DNA from: an uncultured Clostridia bacterium
GTDB taxonomy: Bacteria > Bacillota > Clostridia > TANB77 > CAG-508
NCBI GenBank assembly: GCA_947626885.1
Contig: CANQTX010000020.1
Location: 1 to 38,788, forward strand
Direction of reading: 5' to 3'
DNA length: 38,788 nucleotides
Position numbers and translations under genes: made by a program. Shown here in pieces: positions 10,649 to 19,745 of the stretch (position 1 is its first letter; every line of letters begins with the position of its first letter). Below the pieces are notes generated by a model. The model made no database searches and was not told the origin of the DNA. It worked only from the letters and a program-made list of their open reading frames with translations.

Positions 10649-11389
10649 TTAAATAAATATGGATATTACTTTAACAACAACCCAATATAACCCACTTTCT
10701 ACGGCGTTAATCACAGGAGATGCAATAGTTCCTAATAATCCTGTTATCCATAATATTAAGAAAATAATATATAATGTTTGACCATTTCTATCTAACCAAG
10801 CTTGTGCATTATAAGGTAATATTTGTCTAAAAATTTTTTCACCATCTAACGGTGGTAAAGGAATTAAATTAAAAACACCTAATCCAATATTAATGATAAT
10901 AGTTAAATATAGCAATAGTACTATAATACCACCTGCATAGCTAGTAGCAAAAGCCATACTAGCACATTTTTCTAAGATTACATATACTATCATTAAAATC
11001 ATTGCTATTATAAAATTCATCATAGGACCTGCTAAAGATACTAATGCTTCACATGTTCCTTTAGATTTATTGCTTGTAAAATTGTTGGGATTAATTTGTA
11101 CAGGTTTTCCCCACCCAACATGAGCAAACATTAATAATACAAATCCAAAAGGATCTAAATGACTTGCAGGATTTAATGTTAGTCTTCCTTGACTTCTAGG
11201 CGTTGTATCTCCTAATTTATCTGCCATCCACGCATGTGCAAATTCATGAAATGTTATTGCTATTATTACTGCAGGTAATGTTAACAATAAGCTTAACTTT
11301 TCTGCTGAAGACATACTTAAAAGTGAAACAACTGCCAATACAATTAAAATAATATATATGGTTTTTCTATCTATACCATAACCAAACAT
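10649..11389 (-). CDS. Site-2 protease family membrane metalloprotease (M50, YwhC-type)
   Basis: The 246-residue integral membrane protein has about five hydrophobic segments. The zinc motif HEFAH (residues 48-52) is inside a membrane helix, and the second ligand motif is 'NLIPLPPLDGEKI' near residue 177, where the Asp completes the site. A conserved 'GDTTPRSQGRLTLNPASHLD' segment follows the first motif, as in the small rhomboid-like S2P subfamily without a PDZ domain. Members cut substrates within the membrane; none can be named here. The gene sits between lysS and tsaD, with AAAGGAGAAAG upstream of the ATG at 11389. The position near translation genes is common in Firmicutes and says little about function. 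Confidence 0.9.
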   Translation of the reverse strand: MFGYGIDRKTIYIILIVLAVVSLLSMSSAEKLSLLLTLPAVIIAITFHEFAHAWMADKLGDTTPRSQGRLTLNPASHLDPFGFVLLMFAHVGWGKPVQINPNNFTSNKSKGTCEALVSLAGPMMNFIIAMILMIVYVILEKCASMAFATSYAGGIIVLLLYLTIIINIGLGVFNLIPLPPLDGEKIFRQILPYNAQAWLDRNGQTLYIIFLILWITGLLGTIASPVINAVESGLYWVVVKVISIFI

Positions 11390-11458
11390 AACTTTCTCCT
11401 TTTTTATTGAAATAACTTCTTTTTCCTTTTAGGCTATTCCATCAATTGTTCAAAATAT

Positions 11459-12955
11459 CTACACCAATGGTTTCATCGTTGGAAATAAGATAACATCTCT
11501 AATAGAAGCTGCATTCGTGAGTAACATAATAAGTCTATCAACACCAATTCCCAATCCGCCAGTTGGTGGCATACCATATTCAAGTGCTGTTATAAAGTCT
11601 TCATCCATCATATTAGCTTCTTCATCTCCTGCTTCTCTTTGTTTTAATTGTTCCAAAAATCTTTCTTTTTGGTCAATCGGATCATTTAATTCTGAATAGG
11701 CATTACCATATTCACGGCCACCAATAAATATTTCAAATCTTTCTACTAATCTTTTATCAGATGGTTTTCTTTTCGTTAATGGAGAAACTTCAACAGGATA
11801 ATCATAAATAAAGGTTGGTTGTATCAAGGTTTCTTCTACAAATTCTTCAAAGAAATAATTGATAATATATCCTCTTGTTTGTTTGCTTGGCTCTACTATT
11901 ATTTCCTTTTCTTTTGCTATTTTTATAGCCGCTTCATCTGTATTAATGATATTAAAGTCAATACCAGTTACTTCTTTAATGGCATCTATCATTGTTACTC
12001 TTCTCCATGGAGATTCTAAATCGATGTCTGTTCCTTGATAATTAATTTTAGCTGTTCCTAGAACATTTTGACTAACAGTTCGTATCATATCTTCTGCTAA
12101 ATTCATCATATCATGATAATCTTGAAAAGCTGCATATAATTCCATTCCTGTATATTCTGGATTATGTTTAATATCCATTCCTTCGTTTCTGAACATTCTA
12201 CCCATTTCGTAAACCCTATCAAACCCACCAACAATTAAGCGTTTTAAATATAGCTCATTGGCAATTCTTAAATACATATCAATATCTAGTGTATTATGAT
12301 GTGTCATAAATGGCCTTGCTGTAGCACCACCTGCTATTGTATTTAATATTGGTGTATCAACTTCTAAATAATTTTTATCATCTAAATACCTTTTTATCTC
12401 TTTTAAAATTTTACTTCTTAATAAGAAGGTTTCTTTTACTTCTGGATTAACAATTAAATCTACATATCTTTGTCTATATCTTAAATCAATATCTTTTAAA
12501 CCATGAAATTTCTCTGGTAAATCTCTTAATGATTTCGTAAGTAAAACTATTTCTTTGGCATGAATAGAAATCTCCTCAGTTCTTGTTTTAAAAACAAAAC
12601 CTTTTAATCCAATAATATCTCCTATATCAAAAGTTTTAAATGCCTTATAACTATCTTCTCCCAAGTCATTAATACTTACATAACTCTGAATTTTTCCAGT
12701 AGCATCTTGAATGGTACAAAAAGATGCCTTTCCCATAATTCTTTTTGCTATAATCCTTCCTGCAACAGACACATCTTTTCCTTCATACATATCATAATTT
12801 TCTTTAATTTGTTTACTAAATTCTGTTCTATCATATCTCGTAATTTCAAAAGGATCTTTTCCTTCTTTTTGTAATTCTTTTAATTTATCTAATCGTATTT
12901 GCATAAGTCTATTAAGATCTAATCCTTCATTGTCTAAATTTTCATTTTCACTCAT
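11459..12955 (-). CDS. lysS: Lysyl-tRNA synthetase, class II
   Basis: LysS charges tRNA-Lys. The 498-residue protein has an N-terminal OB-fold anticodon-binding domain (about residues 50-160, '[19 protein letters not shown]') and a class II catalytic core. Motif 1 is around residues 190-220, motif 2 is '[20 protein letters not shown]', and motif 3 is '[14 protein letters not shown]' near the C-terminus. It is complete and of the bacterial type. A SigA promoter lies just upstream at 13032-13060, so lysS probably heads the lysS-M50-tsaD-phosphoesterase-lepA-rlmB transcript. The binding site before the ATG (AAAGGGA) is weaker than those of its neighbours. No T-box leader was seen. Confidence 0.98.
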   Translation of the reverse strand: MSENENLDNEGLDLNRLMQIRLDKLKELQKEGKDPFEITRYDRTEFSKQIKENYDMYEGKDVSVAGRIIAKRIMGKASFCTIQDATGKIQSYVSINDLGEDSYKAFKTFDIGDIIGLKGFVFKTRTEEISIHAKEIVLLTKSLRDLPEKFHGLKDIDLRYRQRYVDLIVNPEVKETFLLRSKILKEIKRYLDDKNYLEVDTPILNTIAGGATARPFMTHHNTLDIDMYLRIANELYLKRLIVGGFDRVYEMGRMFRNEGMDIKHNPEYTGMELYAAFQDYHDMMNLAEDMIRTVSQNVLGTAKINYQGTDIDLESPWRRVTMIDAIKEVTGIDFNIINTDEAAIKIAKEKEIIVEPSKQTRGYIINYFFEEFVEETLIQPTFIYDYPVEVSPLTKRKPSDKRLVERFEIFIGGREYGNAYSELNDPIDQKERFLEQLKQREAGDEEANMMDEDFITALEYGMPPTGGLGIGVDRLIMLLTNAASIRDVILFPTMKPLV

Positions 12956-13031
12956 TCTATCATTTCCCTTTCTTCACATAAAATAGGTATTATTAAGAAC
13001 TTTATTTTTTCTTCTTCATTTTTACGTTAAT

Positions 13032-13060
13032 ATTATATATCAAAAATTTATTATTGTAAA
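13032..13060 (-). promoter_or_regulatory. SigA promoter of lysS
   Basis: TTTACA (13055-13060) and TATAAT (13032-13037) on the minus strand with a 17-bp spacer. It lies directly behind the stop codon of the U32 gene and about 75 bp before lysS. Confidence 0.75.
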
Positions 13061-13061
13061 T

Positions 13062-14291
13062 CTATTTTTTTCTTCTAATAATCCATCCTTTTTCGACTTT
13101 TTGAGGAATTTCTAATATTACTTTTTGTTCTGCTCGTCCAGGATTTATTGTTTGAATTTCTTCTCTTGTTTCTGCATCCCATAACATATGAATTGTAAAA
13201 GTAAATGGTTTTATTTTTCCTGGTACAATTAATTCTAGTGTATCTCCTACACTTAGCTTATTTCTAATTTCTATTAAAACCTTCCCTTCCCTTTCTTCAA
13301 TAACTTTACCACCAAATTCATATTCCGCATTATATTGTCTTCCTGTATAATCCTGAACATCTTTATTTTCTCTATCATTAAAGTAAAAAGCAGTAAAACC
13401 CCTTGTTTTTGTTTTCTCTAACTCTTTTAAATACATTTCTGCATTAAAATGTTCCGGATTTTTTATATAATCATCTATTGCATTACGATATGCATTCACA
13501 ACTGTTGCTAAATAATATTCGGTTTTTAATCTGCCTTCTATTTTTATACTATTAACTCCCATCTCTATAATTTCCGGAATTTCTCTAATTAAACACAAAT
13601 CTTTGGAAGAAAAAATATATGTTCCTTTTTCATCATCTTCAACTGGCATTAAGTTACCAGGGTGATTATTTTCTTCTACATAAACATTATAGGCCCATCT
13701 ACAACTTTGCGCACAATCTCCTAAATTTCCACTTCTCTGAGCTAAAAATTCACTCAAAAAGCATCTCCCAGAATATCCAAAACATAACGCACCGTGTACA
13801 AATATTTCTATATCCAATGCTTCTGGTTTATGTTGCATAATTTCTTTTATTTGCTCTTTATTTAATTCTCTTCCTAATATAATTCTTTTTGCTCCATTTC
13901 TATACCAGAAGTGACAAGTATGGTAGCTAACTGTATTTGCCTGCGTACTTATATGAATTTCTGTATCTGGTGCGTATTTTTTAACAACATCTACTACACC
14001 TCCATCTGCTACAATAATACCATCCACTTGTAATTCATTTAGCTCTATTGCTTGTTTCTTTATTGCTTCATAAGTTTCGTCCCATGCATATATATTAATG
14101 GCAACATAAACACGTTTTCCCATACTATGTGCATATTGTATGATTTTAGCTAAATCATCTTCTTTTACTTCTGTTCGAGAACGCAAAGATAATTTAGATG
14201 TTCCACAATATACTGCATCTGCGCCATACATAAATGCTATTTTAGCTTTTTCAAAAGATCCTACTGGTGCCAATAGTTCTACTTTCTTCAT
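13062..14291 (-). CDS. Peptidase U32 family protein, putative tRNA uridine-34 hydroxylation enzyme (TrhP-like)
   Basis: The 409-residue protein begins 'KKVELLAPVGSFEKAKIAF', the U32 N-terminal signature, and contains 'EIFVHGALCFGYSGRC' followed by 'RSGNLGDCAQSCRW', the Cys cluster that binds an iron-sulfur cluster in the TrhP/RlhA branch, then 'KDLCLIREIPEI' and 'IKIEGRLK'. The C-terminal 80 residues form the small beta-barrel typical of the YrrO/TrhP2 group. Known members in Escherichia coli and Bacillus subtilis use prephenate to hydroxylate U34 of tRNAs; the old peptidase name is not supported by biochemistry of these relatives. It has its own promoter at 14330-14358 and sits upstream of lysS. 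A second paralogue (TrhP1), often adjacent, is not seen. Confidence 0.88.
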   Translation of the reverse strand: MKKVELLAPVGSFEKAKIAFMYGADAVYCGTSKLSLRSRTEVKEDDLAKIIQYAHSMGKRVYVAINIYAWDETYEAIKKQAIELNELQVDGIIVADGGVVDVVKKYAPDTEIHISTQANTVSYHTCHFWYRNGAKRIILGRELNKEQIKEIMQHKPEALDIEIFVHGALCFGYSGRCFLSEFLAQRSGNLGDCAQSCRWAYNVYVEENNHPGNLMPVEDDEKGTYIFSSKDLCLIREIPEIIEMGVNSIKIEGRLKTEYYLATVVNAYRNAIDDYIKNPEHFNAEMYLKELEKTKTRGFTAFYFNDRENKDVQDYTGRQYNAEYEFGGKVIEEREGKVLIEIRNKLSVGDTLELIVPGKIKPFTFTIHMLWDAETREEIQTINPGRAEQKVILEIPQKVEKGWIIRRKK

Positions 14292-14329
14292 ATTTATTTT
14301 CGTCCTTTTTATTTTTATTAATATTAATT

Positions 14330-14358
14330 ATTATAACATCTCTATTGCTCTAAATCAA
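14330..14358 (-). promoter_or_regulatory. SigA promoter of the U32 gene
   Basis: TTGATT (14353-14358) and TATAAT (14330-14335) on the minus strand, 17-bp spacer, about 35 bp upstream of the ATG at 14291. Confidence 0.75.
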
Positions 14359-14425
14359 GCAGTTTGAGCATATAAAGATAACTTCTTGAAAACATCCTAA
14401 AACTTTTCTAAGGCTTCTTACTAAA

Positions 14426-14506
14426 AAAAGAAGCACTATAGAACAGATAATCACATCTAGCTTGTAAGTTTTACCAAACCGTTCTGTTCATTCTAGTGAT
14501 TCTTTT
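14426..14506 (-). terminator. Long imperfect hairpin, probable terminator of the 14.5-kb gene
   Basis: GAACAG pairs with CTGTTC and CACTA with TAGTG, and AGAA with TTCT, separated by small internal loops. The stem spans about 20 bp and closes a 37-nt apical region. On the minus strand it is followed by TTCTTTTTTT, which fits a terminator for the small membrane protein gene. On the plus strand it is followed by TTCTTTTA. The length and the large apical loop are unusual for a plain terminator. Confidence 0.55.
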
Positions 14507-14543
14507 ATAAAATAATACATTAATTTATATTACTTCATTTTTA

Positions 14544-14873
14544 TTAATGTAATTGTTGTAAATAGCCTTCGCCTTCTTTTTTTGTTAGAATCTTCATGTT
14601 AACATTCTCTTCTTCCAATTCTCTTAATATACGTAACGTATCATCATTAGAATCCATATCAATTATGACAAGATTATTAAAGAAATTACGTCCAAATGAT
14701 AATTCTCTTACATAATTCTCTATTCCTTCTTCTACATTCTTGACCGTCATAATTAACTTTATGTTTTTCTCTATTTTTTTATATGTACTACTTCTACTAA
14801 TATCCTGAAATATACTCATTAATCCATATACACAAAGACACCAAATAATAATATATATCAATAATTCTAACAT
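14544..14873 (-). CDS. Small membrane-anchored protein, glycosyltransferase-like fold fragment, unknown function
   Basis: The 109-residue product starts with one strong transmembrane helix (residues 3-24, 'ELLIYIIIWCLCVYGLMSIF'). It is followed by a cytoplasmic part in which 'VKNVEEGIENYVRE' and 'LVIIDMDSNDDTLRILREL' resemble the first beta-alpha-beta unit of family 2 glycosyltransferases, including the 'D-x-x-S-x-D-x-T' nucleotide-sugar loop. The rest of a glycosyltransferase is missing. Small proteins of this kind occur widely in Clostridia and have no assigned function. The start ATG at 14873 has AAGGGA upstream, and a plausible promoter lies at 14905-14934. It stands between the rplQ terminator and a long hairpin, so it appears to be a single-gene unit. 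It may also be a decayed enzyme. Confidence 0.75.
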   Translation of the reverse strand: MLELLIYIIIWCLCVYGLMSIFQDISRSSTYKKIEKNIKLIMTVKNVEEGIENYVRELSFGRNFFNNLVIIDMDSNDDTLRILRELEEENVNMKILTKKEGEGYLQQLH

Positions 14874-14904
14874 GCTATCCCTTCTTTCTAAATCATTATG
14901 TTAT

Positions 14905-14934
14905 ATATTATGCACATAGATAGATTTATGTTAA
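14905..14934 (-). promoter_or_regulatory. Putative promoter of the small membrane protein gene
   Basis: TTAACA (14929-14934) and TAATAT (14905-14910) on the minus strand with an 18-bp spacer, just after the rplQ terminator. Confidence 0.45.
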
Positions 14935-14961
14935 TAGATTATTTAACTCCTTTGGGATGTA

Positions 14962-14995
14962 ATAAAAAATAAGCCACCATGGCTTACTTTTTTAT
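14962..14995 (-). terminator. Terminator at the end of the S10-spc-alpha supercluster
   Basis: TAAGCCA pairs with TGGCTTA around a 3-nt loop and is followed on the minus strand by TTTTTTATT. It lies about 45 bp after the rplQ stop. The flanking A- and T-runs would let it work in both directions. Confidence 0.85.
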
Positions 14996-15041
14996 TTTCT
15001 ATGCATTTTTGAATGTACCATAATTGGTATCCTCTTCTTTA

Positions 15042-15551
15042 TTAAACTAACATTAAAATTGCTTGTTTTGCATTGTCACCTCTTCTAGGTTCCATTTTTA
15101 ATATTCTTGTATATCCACCTGCAATAGATTCATATTTAGGAGCTAATTCATTAAATAATTTATCCATTAAATCAACCCCTTCCACTTTATTAACTTTTCT
15201 CATAATTCTTCTTCTTGCATTTAATCTTGATGGCATATCTTTTTGTCTTTTCTCCATTTTTTCTTCTTTAACAACTCTCAAGTAATCTTTTCCATTTTTA
15301 CTCGTTACTTTTTCTGTTATTTTCTTTCCATTATTATCTAATTTTGCTTTAACAACTTTTACTTCTACTTCTTCAAAATTTTTATGTTCTTTAACAGCTA
15401 GTGCAATGATACTATCTGCTAAAGATTTTACTTCTTTTGCTCTTGCTTCTGTGGTAACGATTTTGCCATTCAATAATAAGTCTGTTACCTGACATTTTAA
15501 CATTGCTAATCTTTGATCCGTTGGTTTTCCAAGTTTTCTTGTTCCTGCCAC
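15042..15551 (-). CDS. rplQ: 50S ribosomal protein L17, with internal insertion
   Basis: L17 lies near the peptide exit tunnel. Conserved ends are clear: 'AGTRKLGKPTDQRLAMLKCQ' at the start and 'KYESIAGGYTRILKMEPRRGDNAKQAIL' at the end. At 169 residues it is about 50 longer than the usual 113-130. The extra part is a Lys/Glu-rich stretch around residues 60-110 ('KEHKNFEEVEVKVVKAKLD' and following), inserted between the second helix and the 'RLNARRRIMRKV' segment. I start it at GTG 15551 because 'AGTRKLG' matches the family N-terminus and GGTGG lies eight bases upstream; a GTG at 15563 overlaps the binding site. It is the last gene of the cluster, ten bases after rpoA. Confidence 0.95.
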   Translation of the reverse strand: MAGTRKLGKPTDQRLAMLKCQVTDLLLNGKIVTTEARAKEVKSLADSIIALAVKEHKNFEEVEVKVVKAKLDNNGKKITEKVTSKNGKDYLRVVKEEKMEKRQKDMPSRLNARRRIMRKVNKVEGVDLMDKLFNELAPKYESIAGGYTRILKMEPRRGDNAKQAILMLV

Positions 15552-15572
15552 TTTCCTTTCCACCTTCCTTTA

Positions 15573-16520
15573 CTATTCTTCTTCTGATGCAAAGCTTAAT
15601 CCTAAGGCAAGTAATTTATTGGTTACTTCATCTAATGATTTCTTGCCAAGATTTCTAACTTTCATCATATCCTCTTGCGTTTTACTTGCTAAATCCTCTA
15701 CAGTTGCAATACTTGCTCTTTTTAAGCAATTATATGACCTTACAGAAAGCTCTAATTCCTCGATCGGCATCTCTAAAACTTTCTCTTTTTTTGATTCTTC
15801 TTTTTCAACCATAACTTGTGTATTTTTTGCTGTTTCAGATAAATCAATAAATAACTCTAAATGACCTGTCATAACCTTTGCTGCTAAACTTAATGCTTCA
15901 AATGGTTTTAAGCTTCCATCTGTCCAAACTTCAATGGTTAATTTATCATAATCTACCATTTGTCCTACTCTGGTATTTTCAACGGCATAGTTTACTTTTT
16001 TTACTGGAGTAAAAATGGAATCAATTGGTAATACATCTATGGCATTATTATCTTTTTTGTTTTTTTCTGCAACATTATATCCTCTACCTCTATTTACTGT
16101 CATTTCCATGTGTAAATCACAACTAGCTGATGTTGTTGCAATATGTAGTTCTGGATTCAAAATTTCAACAGTGCCATCTGTTATGATGTCCTCTGCCTTA
16201 ACTTCTCCAGCACCTTTAAAATCTATTCTAATGACTTTTTCTTCATTATCAAAAACTTTCAGTCTTACATTTTTTAAATTAACAATTAACTCAGGAACGT
16301 CTTCTACTACACCTTGCACTGTAGAAAATTCATGTACTACTCCATTTATTTTAACACTCGTTATTGCTGCTCCTGGTAATGATGATAACAAAATTCTTCT
16401 CAAAGAATTTCCTATTGTCATTCCATATCCACGCTCTAATGGTTCACAAACGAATTTTGCATAATTTCTTTTATCGTCTGCCTCTACACATTCGATGTTT
16501 GGTTTCTCAAATTCAATCAT
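15573..16520 (-). CDS. rpoA: DNA-directed RNA polymerase alpha subunit
   Basis: Alpha dimerises to nucleate RNA polymerase assembly and contacts UP elements and activators. The 315-residue protein has the N-terminal domain (residues about 1-230, with '[20 protein letters not shown]' and '[14 protein letters not shown]'), a charged linker, and the C-terminal domain from about 245 ('[19 protein letters not shown]' and '[15 protein letters not shown]'). All parts are intact. It sits between rpsD and rplQ, as in the alpha operon of Firmicutes, with AGGAGG just before the ATG at 16520. Confidence 0.98.
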   Translation of the reverse strand: MIEFEKPNIECVEADDKRNYAKFVCEPLERGYGMTIGNSLRRILLSSLPGAAITSVKINGVVHEFSTVQGVVEDVPELIVNLKNVRLKVFDNEEKVIRIDFKGAGEVKAEDIITDGTVEILNPELHIATTSASCDLHMEMTVNRGRGYNVAEKNKKDNNAIDVLPIDSIFTPVKKVNYAVENTRVGQMVDYDKLTIEVWTDGSLKPFEALSLAAKVMTGHLELFIDLSETAKNTQVMVEKEESKKEKVLEMPIEELELSVRSYNCLKRASIATVEDLASKTQEDMMKVRNLGKKSLDEVTNKLLALGLSFASEEE

Positions 16521-16606
16521 TCTTACCTCCTAATAGGTTTCAAACAACCTTTTAAAATTTAATTTTTCTTGCACGTATCCTAAGTATTGATTCAAATGAT
16601 AGATTA

Positions 16607-17233
16607 TTATTTAGAATATAACTCAACGATTAAGTGTTCTTCAACTGGTAAATCTATTTCTTCCCTATTTACTGCTCTTATTACTTTTGCACTTAGATTT
16701 TTGCTATCTAATTGTAACCATTCTGGAATTGGTCTTATTGTACCATTTTCAACATTAGCTTTAATAATACTATTGTCTTTTCTAATTTCTCTAATAGCAA
16801 TTACATCTCCTGGTTTTACTAAATAAGATGCAATATCTACTTTCTTACCATTAACTTCAATATTTCCATGTGTTACTAATTGTCTTGCTTGTGGTCTTGA
16901 TACACCAAAACCTAATCGATAAACAACATTATCTAATCTGCTTTCTAAAATTTGTAATAGATTTGTACCTGTAATACCTTTTTTATTAGAAGCCATTTCA
17001 AAATATTTTCTGAATTGTTTTTCACCTACTCCGTAGAATGATCTAGTTTTTTGTTTTTCTCTTAATTGCGTACCATATTCTGATAATTTTGTTCTTTTTT
17101 GCCCATGTTGCCCAGGAGCATAATTTCTTCTTGTTACGCTACATTTATCTGTATAACATCTTGATCCTTTTAAGAATAACTTTTGTCCCTCTCTACGGCA
17201 TATACGACATTGTTCGTCTTTATATCTTGCCAT
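16607..17233 (-). CDS. rpsD: 30S ribosomal protein S4, zinc-binding (C+) form
   Basis: S4 nucleates 30S assembly by binding 16S rRNA and is part of the helicase site at the mRNA entry. The 208-residue product has a four-Cys zinc site in its N-terminus (Cys 9, 12, 26 and 31) and the S4 RNA-binding domain from about residue 98, '[20 protein letters not shown]'. In Bacillus subtilis rpsD is separate and autoregulated; here it is in the alpha operon between rpsK and rpoA. The 97-bp gap on its upstream side shows no clear operator. Confidence 0.97.
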   Translation of the reverse strand: MARYKDEQCRICRREGQKLFLKGSRCYTDKCSVTRRNYAPGQHGQKRTKLSEYGTQLREKQKTRSFYGVGEKQFRKYFEMASNKKGITGTNLLQILESRLDNVVYRLGFGVSRPQARQLVTHGNIEVNGKKVDIASYLVKPGDVIAIREIRKDNSIIKANVENGTIRPIPEWLQLDSKNLSAKVIRAVNREEIDLPVEEHLIVELYSK

Positions 17234-17330
17234 GTATATTTACACCTCTTTCTAAATTATTATTTATGTGTTATTATCTATTATCTCAATAAATATTAAC
17301 TATTTTACACATCTCTCATTTATAAATACA

Positions 17331-17732
17331 TTAAACTCTTCTTCTTTTTGGTGGTCTACAACCATTATGTGGAATTGGAGTAACATCTTTAATTGTTGTA
17401 ATTTCTAATCCTGCTGCTTGTAAAGATCTAATTGCAGCTTCACGCCCAGTACCTGGTCCTTTAACATATACATCCACTGACTTTAATCCATGCTCCATAG
17501 CTGTTTTAGCTGCTACTTCTGAAGCTTGACCAGCTGCATAAGGTGTACTTTTTCTTGAACCTTTAAATCCAAGTCCACCAGCACTTGCCCAAGATATAAC
17601 ATTACCTTGTATATCTGTTATAGAAACAATTGTATTATTAAAACTAGAATGAATATGTGCTGCACCTTTATCTATATTTTTTCTTTCTCTTCTTCTAAGA
17701 CCTGTTTTCTTTGTGCTATTAGCCTTTGCCAT
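17331..17732 (-). CDS. rpsK: 30S ribosomal protein S11
   Basis: S11 belongs to the platform of the small subunit. The 133-residue protein carries '[17 protein letters not shown]', '[21 protein letters not shown]' split around its core strands, '[20 protein letters not shown]' and the terminal '[13 protein letters not shown]'. Length and motifs are fully standard. It follows rpsM by 47 bp with AGGAGGTAAAT before its ATG. Confidence 0.98.
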   Translation of the reverse strand: MAKANSTKKTGLRRRERKNIDKGAAHIHSSFNNTIVSITDIQGNVISWASAGGLGFKGSRKSTPYAAGQASEVAAKTAMEHGLKSVDVYVKGPGTGREAAIRSLQAAGLEITTIKDVTPIPHNGCRPPKRRRV

Positions 17733-17779
17733 TCGGTATTTACCTCCTCTTATCTATTTCTCACTTTTATCTAAAATTT

Positions 17780-18148
17780 TTATTGTTTTTTACTCTTACT
17801 TACTAACTTTCTTGGTCCTTTTCTTGTACGAGCATTTGTTTTTGTTCTTTGTCCTCTTACAGGTAGTCCTCTTCTATGTCTAATTCCTCTATAACAGCCT
17901 ATTTCTGTAAGTCTTTTAATATTTAAAGCTACTTCTCTTCTTAAATCACCCTCTACTTTGTAATCTTCCATAGCTTTTCTAATTTTTGCAACATCATCAT
18001 CTGTTAAATCCTTTACTCTAGTATCTGGATTTACTCCAGCACTTTTAAGTATTTTTCTTGAACTGGATACGCCTATTCCATATACGTATGTTAGTCCAAT
18101 TTCTACTCTCTTTTCTCTAGGTAAATCAACTCCTGCTATACGAGCCAT
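17780..18148 (-). CDS. rpsM: 30S ribosomal protein S13
   Basis: S13 forms the head of the small subunit and bridges to 50S. The 122-residue protein begins '[19 protein letters not shown]' and has the helix-two-turn-helix and the basic C-terminal tail '[17 protein letters not shown]' that reaches the P-site tRNA. I start it at the ATG at 18148, preceded by GGAGGTG nine bases upstream; the in-frame ATG at 18190 would add 14 residues foreign to the family. A 206-bp gap with a hairpin separates it from rpmJ. Confidence 0.97.
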   Translation of the reverse strand: MARIAGVDLPREKRVEIGLTYVYGIGVSSSRKILKSAGVNPDTRVKDLTDDDVAKIRKAMEDYKVEGDLRREVALNIKRLTEIGCYRGIRHRRGLPVRGQRTKTNARTRKGPRKLVSKSKKQ

Positions 18149-18286
18149 AAATTTTTGCACCTCCATATTTTTTATCTTTGCTTTATTCATTATTTTTGTC
18201 TATTTCTTTAAACCTGAAATGTACTATATTTATGAATATATTTTCATAATCTATAGCAGTTGCTTAAAGTTTTTGACATATATATA

Positions 18287-18338
18287 AACACAAATATGAT
18301 ATTAATAATATTATTAACAGCCGCTACCTATTTGTGTT
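18287..18338 (-). other. Intercistronic hairpin between rpmJ and rpsM
   Basis: AACACAAATA (18287-18296) and TATTTGTGTT (18329-18338) form a perfect 10-bp stem. The loop contains a second palindrome, TTAATAATATTATTAA. It lies in the widest gap inside the supercluster (206 bp), has no T-run, and is not a plain terminator. Confidence 0.6.
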
Positions 18339-18354
18339 AATATCTTTAATTATA

Positions 18355-18468
18355 TTACCCTTGTCTTTGTTTATGTTTAGGGTTTTCACAAATTACTCTA
18401 ATTTTTCCTCTTCTTTTAATGATTTTACATTTTTCGCATATCTTTTTTACAGATGGTCTTACTTTCAT
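18355..18468 (-). CDS. rpmJ: 50S ribosomal protein L36, zinc-binding form
   Basis: This 37-codon gene encodes '[20 protein letters not shown]' followed by '[17 protein letters not shown]'. The zinc ligands are Cys11, Cys14, Cys27 and His32, so it is the zinc-containing form. L36 is the smallest protein of the large subunit and stabilises 23S rRNA near the GTPase-associated region. AGGAGG lies seven bases before the ATG at 18468. The order infA-rpmJ-rpsM is the normal one in Firmicutes. Confidence 0.97.
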   Translation of the reverse strand: MKVRPSVKKICEKCKIIKRRGKIRVICENPKHKQRQG

Positions 18469-18594
18469 TTTCTTCCTCCTATATTATATTTATCGGTTAA
18501 GAATTCACTCATTATGACTCCCATTATATTTTGTACACACCTCTTTATATTTGGAAACATAACGAATTAAACTTATTTTTTATAAAATGATATT

Positions 18595-18813
18595 TTATTT
18601 TGCTCTCCAAGTAATTCTTCCTTTACTCAAATCATATGGTGACAATTCTAATTTTACTTTGTCTCCCGGTAAAATTTTGATATAATTCATTCTAAGTTTA
18701 CCAGAAATATGAGCCAATACTTGATGACCATTTTCTAATTCTACTTTAAAATTCGTATTGGGTAAAGTTTCTATAACAACCCCTTCTACTTCTATAACAT
18801 CCTCTTTAGACAA
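18595..18813 (-). CDS. infA: Translation initiation factor IF-1
   Basis: IF-1 is a single OB-fold protein that occupies the A site during initiation. The 72-residue product, '[20 protein letters not shown]' to '[13 protein letters not shown]', is standard. The start codon is TTG at 18813, with AAGGGGGA upstream, which is a weaker and less canonical ribosome binding site than the AGGAGG of its neighbours. No in-frame ATG exists near the family start. It follows map by 107 bp and precedes rpmJ by about 125 bp. Confidence 0.97.
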   Translation of the reverse strand: MSKEDVIEVEGVVIETLPNTNFKVELENGHQVLAHISGKLRMNYIKILPGDKVKLELSPYDLSKGRITWRAK

Positions 18814-18920
18814 ATTAAATCCCCCTTATTTGAATGCATAAATTACCTTAAACAAAAGGCATTTTCTATAATTCTATTCTTTTTTCGATAATTAAGCTTA
18901 TATAGTATATAATATTTTTT

Positions 18921-19688
18921 CTAAATTGTCAATATTTCAGGCTCATTTTCTGTAATTAAAATTGTATTTTCATAATGTGCTGCTAAACTGCCATCTTGTG
19001 TTACAATTGTCCAACCATCTTCTAATTCCCAAATATCTGGTTTTCCTGCAATCACCATGGGTTCTATTGCTAATGTCATTCCTGGTTCTAAACGTATCCC
19101 TCTACCTGGTTTTCCATAATTAGGAATCCCTGGTTCTTCATGCATTTGTCTTCCAATACCATGTCCTTGAAACTCTCTAACAACAGAAAAGCCAAACTGC
19201 CTAACATATGTATCTACTGCATTAGAAATATCTCCTATGCGATAGCCAACTTTAGCAAATTGAATAGCCTGAAAAAAAGATTGTTTTGTTACTTCCACTA
19301 GTTCTTGTGCTTGTTTGGTTGTTTTTCCAACGATAAATGTCCTTGCAGCATCTCCATAAAATCCATTTTTTGAAACCACTAAATCAACACTTACTAAATC
19401 GCCTTCTTTTATTATAACATTTTTACTAGGAATTCCATGAATTACCGCATCATTAATTGATACACATAAGGTAGCTGGGAAATTAGGAACACCCCTCAAA
19501 TCACTTGGAAAACCTTTCTGAGCAGGAATACCACCTTGTTGCCTAATAAATTTTTCAGCAATTTGATCTAATTCATAGGTAGACATCCCTGGTTTAATTT
19601 CTTTTTCTAATAACTCATAGGTTTTAGCTGTAATTTTACAAACAATTTTCATTAATTCGATTTCTCTTTTTGATTTAATCGTAACCAT
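18921..19688 (-). CDS. map: Methionine aminopeptidase, type I
   Basis: Map removes the initiator Met from nascent proteins. The 255-residue enzyme has the pita-bread fold signature. The metal ligands are visible in 'VSVDLVVSKNGFYGDAARTF' (two Asp), 'FQGHGIGRQMHEEPGIPNYG' (His), 'LAIEPMV' (Glu) and 'AHYENTILIT' (Glu). I start it at the ATG at 19688, which has GAGGAG eight bases upstream; a longer reading from 19715 would translate the binding site itself. The gene lies between adk and infA, the usual location in Gram-positives, and is probably part of the same long transcript. Confidence 0.97.
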   Translation of the reverse strand: MVTIKSKREIELMKIVCKITAKTYELLEKEIKPGMSTYELDQIAEKFIRQQGGIPAQKGFPSDLRGVPNFPATLCVSINDAVIHGIPSKNVIIKEGDLVSVDLVVSKNGFYGDAARTFIVGKTTKQAQELVEVTKQSFFQAIQFAKVGYRIGDISNAVDTYVRQFGFSVVREFQGHGIGRQMHEEPGIPNYGKPGRGIRLEPGMTLAIEPMVIAGKPDIWELEDGWTIVTQDGSLAAHYENTILITENEPEILTI

Positions 19689-19745
19689 TTTTATCTCTCC
19701 TCTTCTTCTTTCCATGTATTGTCTTATGAAATGGTAATCTATTAG

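Noticed and set aside
13062..14291. Annotation of the U32 protein as a collagenase-like protease
   Set aside because: The Cys cluster and the C-terminal barrel place it with the TrhP/RlhA RNA hydroxylation enzymes, and no protease active site is evident.
18469..18530. Short ORF ([19 protein letters not shown]) overlapping the rpmJ start by ATGA
   Set aside because: It ends by reading through the rpmJ ribosome binding site and has only a poor site of its own. Overlaps of this type arise easily in front of any AGGAGG-ATG.
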